Below are positions 9,276-16,126 of a stretch of 59,576 nt of DNA, piece by piece. The notes below the pieces were generated by a model, which did no database searches, had not been told where the DNA came from, and saw only the letters and a program-made list of their open reading frames with translations. The stretch is from Deltaproteobacteria bacterium HGW-Deltaproteobacteria-14 (lineage in GTDB: Bacteria; Myxococcota_A; UBA9042; PHBI01), in the NCBI GenBank assembly GCA_002841945.1, contig PHBI01000017.1, positions 1 through 59,576 of the forward strand, given 5' to 3'. The translations under genes were made by a program, and so were the position numbers. Position 1 is the stretch's first letter. The number at the start of each line of letters is the position of its first letter.

Positions 9276-9497
9276 GGCGCTCTCCAGAGTGTCCGTTGGG
9301 GGGTCGGGATATAGCCGAAGCGGGCGCGGTCAGGAAGCCGGAACGCGCTCCGGCGAGGCGATGTTCCGATCGCGAAGCGCTCGCTTTCGGCGCTCCCCCG
9401 CGCGCGGGGGAGCTGGGCCGGCTCTGCTGGCGTTGCGGGTGCCCGGCGGCGTCGCTATGGTGCGCGTCGTCCGGACACCTCCGAAGCGGGAACCCCG

Positions 9498-10676
9498 ATG
9501 CCGCCTACGCCGACCTCGTTCTCCGATTACCTCGCCCGCGTCCGCGCTGGCATCCGCGAGGTGACGGTGGACGAGCTGCGGGCGCTGCGCGCGACCCACG
9601 GGGACGCGCTGCTGGTCCTCGACTGTCGCGAGCCCGACGAGCTCGAGGGCGGCGTGATCCCCGGCGCCGTGCCGCTGCCCCGCGGGCAGCTCGAGCAGCG
9701 GATCGAGGGGATACGCCCCGATCGCGCCGGCCCCATCGCCATCTACTGCGCCTCGGGGGTCCGCAGCGCGCTGGCGGTGCAGGCGCTCGCGCAGCTCGGC
9801 TACGCGGACGCCGTCAACGTCGCCGGCGGGATCGAGGCGTGGATCGCCGCCGGGCACGCCCTCGACCACCCGCGGCGCCTGACGCGCAGCCAGCTCGCGC
9901 GCTACTCCCGGCAGCTACTCCTGCCCGAGCTCGGCGAGGCCGGCCAGCGGCGCCTCATCGACGCCCGGGTGCTCATCGTCGGCGCCGGCGGCCTCGGGTC
10001 CCCCGCGGCGCTCTACCTCGCGGCCGCCGGCGTCGGGACCCTCGGCGTCATCGACCACGACGCCGTCGACCTGTCGAACCTCCAGCGCCAGATCCTGCAC
10101 GGCGAGGACACGGTCGGCCGCCCCAAGGTCGACAGCGCCCGCCGGGCGCTAGGCCGCCTCAACGGCGACGTCACCGTCATCCCCATGGCCGAGCACCTGA
10201 CGGCCGACAACGCCCGCCGCGTCTTCACCGGCTACGACGTAGTGGTGGACGGGACCGACAACTTCGCGACCCGCTACCTCATCAACGACGCCTGCGTGCT
10301 GCTCGGGATCCCCAACGTCCACGGGGCGATCATGCGCTTCGACGGCCAGGCCTCGGTCTTCGCCTACCAGGGCGGCCCGTGCTACCGGTGTCTCTTCCCG
10401 GCGCCGCCGCCCCCCGAGCTCGCCCCGAACTGCGCCGAGGCGGGCGTGCTCGGCGCCATCTGCGGCGTGGTGGGCACGATCCAGGCGGTCGAGACGATCA
10501 AGCTCCTCGCCGGCCTCGGCACGAGCCTCAGCGGCCGCCTCGTGAGCTTCGACGCCCTCGGGATGCGTTTCCGCGAGCTCAAGGTCAAGCGCGACCCCAG
10601 CTGCGCGGTGTGCGGCGATCACCCCCGCATCACCGAGCTCCTCGACTACGCCGTGAGCTGCTCCGCCCCCAGCTGA
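9498..10676 (+). CDS. Rhodanese-MoeB/ThiF fusion: sulfur-carrier protein adenylyltransferase
   Basis: 392 residues. An N-terminal rhodanese domain (about 18 to 118) has a predicted active Cys84 in IYCASGVRS. The E1-like ThiF/MoeB domain (about 128 to 390) has the ATP loop GAGGLGS at 162 and DGTDNFATR. The two zinc-binding CxxC pairs are C295/C298 and C369/C372, and a cysteine in APNCAEAGVLG fits the usual crossover-loop Cys. The enzyme adenylates the C-terminal Gly of a sulfur carrier (MoaD, ThiS or CysO type), and the rhodanese supplies sulfur. Most fusions place rhodanese at the C terminus, so this N-terminal order is less usual. No sulfur-carrier gene lies nearby. Confidence 0.88.
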   Translation: MPPTPTSFSDYLARVRAGIREVTVDELRALRATHGDALLVLDCREPDELEGGVIPGAVPLPRGQLEQRIEGIRPDRAGPIAIYCASGVRSALAVQALAQLGYADAVNVAGGIEAWIAAGHALDHPRRLTRSQLARYSRQLLLPELGEAGQRRLIDARVLIVGAGGLGSPAALYLAAAGVGTLGVIDHDAVDLSNLQRQILHGEDTVGRPKVDSARRALGRLNGDVTVIPMAEHLTADNARRVFTGYDVVVDGTDNFATRYLINDACVLLGIPNVHGAIMRFDGQASVFAYQGGPCYRCLFPAPPPPELAPNCAEAGVLGAICGVVGTIQAVETIKLLAGLGTSLSGRLVSFDALGMRFRELKVKRDPSCAVCGDHPRITELLDYAVSCSAPS

Positions 10677-10773
10677 CCCCGCACGCTGCGTGCCCCCGGG
10701 TTTCTGGCGCGGGCTGAGCTCGCGAAGCCCGCGACGGGATCGCGAGGCGTTCCACCAAGGCCCCCCGAGCGCG

Positions 10774-11496
10774 CTATTTCAAATTATGAAACACGCGCTG
10801 GACGTCGTCGTCTTGCTCGAGCTTGTCGATGAGCTCGAGGACCTCGTTGGCCTGCTCCTCGTCGAGCTCGACCAGCAGGGTCGGGATGTACTCGCTCTCG
10901 GCCGAGATCGGCGTGATGCCGCGCTCCTCGATCGCCTGCTGCATGGTCCCGAAGTCGTTGAACGCGCAGCGCACGACGAGCTGGGCCTCGCCCTTGTCGC
11001 TCTCGCCCTCGCCCATCTCCTCGAGGCCGAAGTCGATGAGCTCGAGCTCGAGCTCGTCGGCGTCGAGGCCCTCGGGGTCGAGGCGGAAGACCCCCATCTT
11101 GTTGAAGAGGTAGGCGACGCTGCCGTTGTTGCCGAGGTTGCCGTTCTTTTTGTTGAAGCACACCCGGACGTTGGCGACCGTGCGCGTCGGGTTGTTGGTC
11201 GCCGTCTCGACGAGGACCGCCACGCCGTGGGGGGCGTAGCCCTCGTAGAGCACCTCGTCGTAGACCTCCGCGCCCTGACCCGACGCCTTCTTGATGGCCG
11301 CGTCGACCTTGTCCTTGGGCATGTTCACGGCGCGGGCGTTCTGGATCACGCGGCGCAGAGCGGGGTTCGAGTCCGGGTTCGGCCCCCCCGACTTCACGGC
11401 GATCGTGATCTCCTTGCCAACGCGCGAGAACTGCTTGGCCATGCGGTCCCAGCGCGCGAACATGGTGTGCTTGCGAGTCTCGAAGATGCGTCCCAT
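10774..11496 (-). CDS. YebC/PmpR family protein (TACO1-like)
   Basis: 240 residues, normal for the family. The N terminus begins [21 protein letters not shown], and [34 protein letters not shown] and [14 protein letters not shown] are YebC signatures. The family was annotated as DNA-binding regulators, and more recent work links it to ribosome association and relief of stalling, including at proline-rich sequences. The N terminus resembles the Bacteroidetes-like variant more than the AGHSKW type. It is a single gene converging with the MoeB fusion. Confidence 0.87.
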   Translation of the reverse strand: MGRIFETRKHTMFARWDRMAKQFSRVGKEITIAVKSGGPNPDSNPALRRVIQNARAVNMPKDKVDAAIKKASGQGAEVYDEVLYEGYAPHGVAVLVETATNNPTRTVANVRVCFNKKNGNLGNNGSVAYLFNKMGVFRLDPEGLDADELELELIDFGLEEMGEGESDKGEAQLVVRCAFNDFGTMQQAIEERGITPISAESEYIPTLLVELDEEQANEVLELIDKLEQDDDVQRVFHNLK

Positions 11497-11613
11497 GGGA
11501 TCCTGAACCTGACGGCGAGCGGGTGGCGGCGCCAGGCTCTCGGAACGGTCCCGGCGCGCGAAGCGGCGGGAACTTACTCGCGTTCACGCCGTTTGACCAG
11601 CGCCGGTGATCGT

Positions 11614-12669
11614 TCAAGGAGTCGTGAGATTCGACTGGAACACCTGGACCCGGTGGTTGTACAGCTCCGTCACGTACCAGCGCCCCTGCGCGTCGACCGC
11701 GGCATCGTAGGGGGCGTTGAGTTCGCCCGGGAAGACGCCACGGGAGCCCTCCCAGCGGTGGGTGAGACGCTGGAACCCTGGGGCCTGGCCAAGGATGATC
11801 TCTGGTGGCTCATCTGCAGCGCCGACGAAGAGCCACCCGTGCCATGACACGATCAACGTCGCCAACGCAGGCATGAGCGCACCCTGTGGCGGCGGCACCA
11901 TTCCAACGTAGCGACCATCCTGCTCGAAGATCAGGATGGTGTGCCCGAACGGATGAGCGCCCGGCTTGAAGTCCGTCGCGTAGAACCGACCGCCCAGCTC
12001 GGCAACGCCACCTGGCCCGCCCTGGAACTGCCCTTTCTCGGTGCCCCGTTCCCCGATCGTCCGAAGGAGCGCGCCATCGGGCGTGAAGACCTGCAACTGC
12101 CCGAGACCAGCCTCCGCGACGACGATGTTCCCATCCGACGACACGATCAGGTCGTGCGGGTGTCCTTCATACGATCTGTAAGGCCGTACGTTCGCTAGCC
12201 GCCACGAGTGCCGCACCGAGCCGTCTGGAGAATAGCCGGCGACGCCGTGTATCGTGTCGTCGGCGACGTAGACGGTCCCATCCGGCGCGACCGCGATCCC
12301 GCTGCCGCCGGTGGAGTCCGGGATCACTGCTGCGGGCCAGCTATCGATCGGTGTCCCGTCGCGTAACATCACCTTGATCGCGCGGTTCCCGATGTCGAAG
12401 ACGTACACCCTGGACTCGTCGGAAGAGAGCGCGATGCCGCTCGGATACGAAAACTGCCCCTCCTCGTGGCCCTCGCCGCCGAAGCCGTCGGCGCGGCCCC
12501 AGGTGGAGATCGACGCCAGGTTGAGCGGGAGCAAGCCGCCATCCGGCGCATCTGAGAGGTCTCCCTCGGGCGACGCGTCGGCGACGTCATCGCACCGGCC
12601 CGCATCCGCTTGACAGCCGACAGGGCTCAGCGCCAGCAGGACCGCCACGAGGGGCTGCCGACAGGTCAC
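11614..12669 (-). CDS. NHL-repeat beta-propeller lipoprotein, last gene of a coupled cassette
   Basis: 351 residues. A short signal sequence leads to SPVGC, a slightly atypical lipobox with Cys near 19, then an acidic Asp/Ala-rich spacer. Repeats such as GQFSYPSGIALSSDESRVYVFD, IAVAPDGTVYVAD and APYDAAVDAQGRWYVTELYNHRVQVF are NHL-type, predicting a six-bladed propeller. The GTG start overlaps the upstream stop as GTGA, indicating translational coupling. Codon use is more mixed and AT-richer than in the surrounding housekeeping genes. The propeller may bind protein or sugar; no catalytic function is implied. Confidence 0.75.
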   Translation of the reverse strand: MTCRQPLVAVLLALSPVGCQADAGRCDDVADASPEGDLSDAPDGGLLPLNLASISTWGRADGFGGEGHEEGQFSYPSGIALSSDESRVYVFDIGNRAIKVMLRDGTPIDSWPAAVIPDSTGGSGIAVAPDGTVYVADDTIHGVAGYSPDGSVRHSWRLANVRPYRSYEGHPHDLIVSSDGNIVVAEAGLGQLQVFTPDGALLRTIGERGTEKGQFQGGPGGVAELGGRFYATDFKPGAHPFGHTILIFEQDGRYVGMVPPPQGALMPALATLIVSWHGWLFVGAADEPPEIILGQAPGFQRLTHRWEGSRGVFPGELNAPYDAAVDAQGRWYVTELYNHRVQVFQSNLTTP

Positions 12670-12911
12670 GCCGAATTCTCGGCCGCGTCAGCACGCTGAT
12701 GGACGATGACCGTGCCACGATCGAGATCTACCCGCACATCGCGTCCCGAGAGCCCCAGCTCGTCCAACACCCGGCGAAACGCCACCTCTGCGCGGAGCTG
12801 CGCGTTCTCGAGTTCGAGCCGCTTGTGTGCAACAGCCTGGGTTAGCCGCTGGAGCTCGAGATGGGCAGCGGCGGTGAGAGCGATCGCACCATCGGCGGCG
12901 TCCACGCTCAT
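12666..12911 (-). CDS. Small coiled-coil protein
   Basis: 81 residues if started at the ATG that overlaps the upstream stop (ATGA); another ATG lies 7 codons upstream. The middle is a heptad-like helix rich in Leu, Ala, Glu and Arg (LELQRLTQAVAHKRLELENA), followed by a short beta-like end with VRVDLDRGTVIVHQ. There is no signal peptide. Overlaps on both sides tie it tightly to the fibre-like and NHL genes. It may oligomerise or act as an adaptor or chaperone for the fibre-like protein, which is inference. Confidence 0.65.
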   Translation of the reverse strand: MSVDAADGAIALTAAAHLELQRLTQAVAHKRLELENAQLRAEVAFRRVLDELGLSGRDVRVDLDRGTVIVHQRADAAENSA

Positions 12912-13729
12912 GACAGAGCGACCGACTTCCATGTTCCGTTCACATTAACGAACAGGCGACTCGTGTCGGTACGGACCACGACGTCGCCGGAGGACCCACC
13001 GGACGGGTTCACCGAGGTCACCGTCTTCGTTCGGATCCCCTCGGCGTTCGCGTCGACCTTGCCCGCAAACGTCGCACCGGCCTGGAACGTAGCGTCTTGG
13101 GCAAAGGTCCCGTATCCGACCGTCGCGGTACCCGCGACGATGCCGTTGACAAAGGTGCTCCCCGAGACGTTGAGGTTGGCCGAGACGGTCGTGTTCACGA
13201 GGAACGTCGCGCCGGCCGACTCCATCCGTGCGACCTCGGTGTTGTAGTCGTAGACCCGGAGTTTGGAGGATGAGTACCCCGACTTCGAGTTGACGCGCAG
13301 GATCACGTCCTCCGTGCCAGCGACCTCGATGTCTCCCTGCGCGGTCTCGATGATACGATTCGCGGGATCGAGGCTGCTGAACTGGAGCTTGAGGTCGCTG
13401 AGCAACACGCGGTTCGGCCTCACCGAGAACAGCTCCGTCCCGGTGTTGGTGATCGAGAGCTCAGCGACCTGGCCATTCTGGCCCAGCGCCAGCTCGAGGT
13501 CCTGCGGGCAGGCGATCTTCGGGGTGCTGCCCAAGAACGCGAGATCGTGGGTGAGGACGACCTTGGTCTTCCTGAACTCGACCTGCTTGGCGCCGTTGAG
13601 CCAAACCTCGATGGTGTTGTCCGGCTCCGTGGCCGACGCGGGGTTCGTGAGGTAGGTCGTGCTCGGTGTCCGCACGTCGTCGGCGTCGAAGATCAGCTCG
13701 TCGCCGAGGTTCATCGAGACGTTCGCCAT
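12908..13729 (-). CDS. Phage-fibre-like repeat protein, first gene of the cassette
   Basis: 273 residues, started at the ATG with AGGAG 7 bases upstream. There is no signal peptide. The middle consists of short Gly/Thr/Ala beta-repeats (TFAQDATFQAGATFAGKV), like the shafts of phage tail fibres. The end, VVVRTDTSRLFVNVNGTWKSVAL, closely resembles the tips of many phage or phage-derived structural proteins. Residues about 85 to 190 look like an Ig-like or beta-sandwich domain. No other tail gene is nearby, so it is not part of a complete prophage here. Confidence 0.65.
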   Translation of the reverse strand: MANVSMNLGDELIFDADDVRTPSTTYLTNPASATEPDNTIEVWLNGAKQVEFRKTKVVLTHDLAFLGSTPKIACPQDLELALGQNGQVAELSITNTGTELFSVRPNRVLLSDLKLQFSSLDPANRIIETAQGDIEVAGTEDVILRVNSKSGYSSSKLRVYDYNTEVARMESAGATFLVNTTVSANLNVSGSTFVNGIVAGTATVGYGTFAQDATFQAGATFAGKVDANAEGIRTKTVTSVNPSGGSSGDVVVRTDTSRLFVNVNGTWKSVALS

Positions 13730-13797
13730 GATTGTCTCCTGTGCACGCATCCGAGGCCACGGCGGGGAAGCCGTACCTTGGAACGGTACCGCGAAAC

Positions 13798-13810
13798 GGG
13801 GGGGGGGGGG
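13798..13810. repeat. Homopolymer tract of 13 G
   Basis: Thirteen consecutive G on the plus strand (C on the coding strand), about 70 to 80 bases upstream of the fibre-like gene start. Such a long run is a candidate slipped-strand site that could change promoter spacing and switch the cassette. It could also be an assembly artefact. Confidence 0.6.
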
Positions 13811-13941
13811 CAAGCGCGGCCGGACGCATGGCGAGGATTTGTCACCGCCACCCACGCTGCGCTGCAACAGCGAGGTCGCAACAACCGCGATGAGACCTTT
13901 GATCTGACCCGCACGGTCTCTCTATGCTCAGAGACGTGAAC

Positions 13942-14607
13942 ATGACTCCCCGCCTCTGGTCGCTCCCCCTGCTCGCCCTCGCCCTCGTCGCCGCCCACCC
14001 GGGCGCCCACGCGGAAGAGTGCGGAGACGTAGGCGCCCAGGGCGTCTGTCGCGACTCGAAGACGCTCGTCTGGTGCGCCGCCGGGCAGCTCCAGGAGATG
14101 GTCTGCCCCGCCGACGAGGTCTGCGTCGTCGACGCGCGCTTCGGCCCGGGGGGCGCCGGTTGTATTGCGACGCAATACACCGACTGCGGCGCGATCACCC
14201 AGGCAGGCGAGTGCGCCGGCGGCGACCGCGCCGTCGTATGGTGCGACGCAAACCGGGTCAAGGCGCGGACCTGCGACGCCGGCACGGGCTGCGCCTGGGT
14301 CGCCGACGAGGGCTGGTACGACTGCGTCCCCACCCGCGCCAACGCCATGAGCGGCGAACCCACGCCCCCCGACGACAACGGCACCGAGACGGGCGGTGGG
14401 GACGTGATCGATCCCCCCGACACCAGCGACGGCCCCGACGTCACCGGCGGCGGCCCGCTCCCGAGCCTGGAGAAGGGCGGCGCGGTGGCGACCGGCACCT
14501 ACGCCGGCGGCGGCGCGGGCTGCGCGGGGGGCCAGCTCCCGGTGGGCGGCGGCCTGGCGCTCTTCGCGCTCGCGCTCCTGTGGGTCCTCCGGCGCCAACG
14601 CGGCTGA
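13942..14607 (+). CDS. Cys-rich secreted protein with MYXO-CTERM-like C-terminal anchor
   Basis: About 221 residues. A signal peptide (ending AHA-EE) is followed by about 115 residues with 13 to 14 cysteines, probably disulfide-paired, then a Pro/Asp/Gly/Thr linker. The last 30 residues carry a Cys in GAGCAGG, a hydrophobic helix and a basic RRQRG tail. That matches MYXO-CTERM-type sorting signals, which lead to cleavage and surface anchoring. An ATG 18 bases upstream is an alternative start. The cargo function is unknown. Confidence 0.72.
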   Translation: MTPRLWSLPLLALALVAAHPGAHAEECGDVGAQGVCRDSKTLVWCAAGQLQEMVCPADEVCVVDARFGPGGAGCIATQYTDCGAITQAGECAGGDRAVVWCDANRVKARTCDAGTGCAWVADEGWYDCVPTRANAMSGEPTPPDDNGTETGGGDVIDPPDTSDGPDVTGGGPLPSLEKGGAVATGTYAGGGAGCAGGQLPVGGGLALFALALLWVLRRQRG

Positions 14608-14688
14608 GCCGGCGAAGGCCCACCGCACGCCGTCTCCGCGGGGGCCGCCGCTTGCTGCGGCGCTGCGCTCCGGCCATGATGGGCCGAT

Positions 14689-16107
14689 ATGGACATCCAG
14701 CAGCGCTTCGAACGCCTCTCCGGGCGGCAGCGTGAGGTCTTGGCGCTCGTCGCCAAGGGCCTGACGAACAACGAGATCGGCACGGTCCTCGGCATCTCCC
14801 CGACGACGGTGCGGACCCACGTCACGGCCATCCTCGGGCTCCTCGAGGTGACCAACCGGACCGAGGCGACGGGCCTGGTGGCCAGCTGGGAAGCCGGCCC
14901 GGAGCGGGTCGAACGCGTGCTCGCCCGGCCGGCCATCGTGGTCCTGCCGCTGACGCCGCTCGGCGACGACCCGCGCGTGCGCACGGTCGCGGACGGCGTC
15001 ACGAGCGACCTCGGCTGCATGTTCGCCCGCTACTGCTGGTTCCCGGTCATCGCCCAGTGCTCGGTGTCGCGTGACGACGCCGACGCGGGCAGCGCGGCCG
15101 CCGGCGCCCGGCTCGGCGCGCGGTTCCTGGTCGGCGGCACGCTGCGCCGCGGCAAGACCGGCTGGCGGCTCGTGATCCACGTCGACGACGCCGAGAGCGG
15201 CGGCGCCCGCCTCTGGTCGGAGCGCTACGACTGCACCGACGAGGACCTCTTCGACGTCCTCGACGACCTCGTCGAGGTCATCGTCGCCACCGCGTACCCG
15301 GTGCTGATCCACCACACCGCCGCGCCGCGCAGCTGCGCCCCGAACCACCTCGACGCCTGGGAGCTCGCCCACGCCGGGATGGCCCTGCGGGCGGCCCGCG
15401 GTCGCGAGTCGAACGGCAAGGCGCAGGCGCTCTTCGACCGAGCCCTCGAGCGCGACCCGACGCTGGTGTTGGCCCACTTCGGGCTCGGGCTCGCCTCGTA
15501 TGACGCGCTGCTCAACCAGTGGGAGCCGCTCGACGACGCCCGCGCGCGCATCGCCAGCTGCGGCGAGCAGTGCCTCAACCTGGCGCCGCACGGCGCCGAG
15601 GGTCACTTCCTGCTGGCGCGCTACGCACAGACCCACCGGAACCCGGCCTCGGCGCGCGTCGCGCTCGAGAGCGCCATCGCGCGCAACCCGAGCTTCGCGA
15701 CGGCCCACGCGCTGCTCGCCCAGATCCTGCAGTTCACCGGGGATCCGGAGGGCGCGATGCGGCGCATGCGGCACGCCGTGCGGCTCGGGCCGCGCTCGTT
15801 CGTGGCGGGCCTGGCGACCCTCCACTTCGTCCGCGAGGAGTACGGCGAGGCCCTCGACGGCGCGCTCCGCGCCCTCGCCGCGGCCCCGAGCTACTCATAC
15901 GCCCAGGGGCTCGCCGCCGCGAGCGCCTGGTGGCTCGGCGACCTCCCCCAGGCGACGGCGCTCCACGTCACCCTCGAGCGCGACCACCCCGACTTCCAGC
16001 CGTCGACCTTCGCGGCGACCTACGGCCCCGAGACGAACGGGGTCGCGCGCTACCAGCGCGCCCTCGAGGCGCTCCAGAGCGCGCGCCTCGGCGCCTCCGG
16101 AGCGTAG
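14689..16107 (+). CDS. LuxR-type HTH transcriptional regulator with TPR C terminus
   Basis: 472 residues. The DNA-binding domain is at the N terminus (about 1 to 65): LSGRQREVLALVAKGLTNNE then TVRTHVTAIL, a LuxR/GerE helix-turn-helix. Residues about 80 to 215 (AIVVLPLTPLGDD, FLVGGTLRR, LWSERYD) match the FlgO-like/adenylate-cyclase-associated module found in CadC-like regulators. Residues about 230 to 460 form TPR-like helical pairs. An N-terminal LuxR domain is the reverse of the usual order. No ligand is evident. It faces the surface-lipoprotein operon (19 bases between stops), but nothing shows that it regulates it. Confidence 0.78.
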   Translation: MDIQQRFERLSGRQREVLALVAKGLTNNEIGTVLGISPTTVRTHVTAILGLLEVTNRTEATGLVASWEAGPERVERVLARPAIVVLPLTPLGDDPRVRTVADGVTSDLGCMFARYCWFPVIAQCSVSRDDADAGSAAAGARLGARFLVGGTLRRGKTGWRLVIHVDDAESGGARLWSERYDCTDEDLFDVLDDLVEVIVATAYPVLIHHTAAPRSCAPNHLDAWELAHAGMALRAARGRESNGKAQALFDRALERDPTLVLAHFGLGLASYDALLNQWEPLDDARARIASCGEQCLNLAPHGAEGHFLLARYAQTHRNPASARVALESAIARNPSFATAHALLAQILQFTGDPEGAMRRMRHAVRLGPRSFVAGLATLHFVREEYGEALDGALRALAAAPSYSYAQGLAAASAWWLGDLPQATALHVTLERDHPDFQPSTFAATYGPETNGVARYQRALEALQSARLGASGA

Positions 16108-16126
16108 TCGACCGCGCCGCGCAGCG

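Noticed and set aside
12908..13729. Part of a complete prophage
   Set aside because: No capsid, terminase, integrase or other tail genes surround it.
13711..15825. Minus-strand open frame of 704 codons
   Set aside because: It is antisense to the LuxR-TPR and MYXO-CTERM-like genes and has shadow-frame composition.
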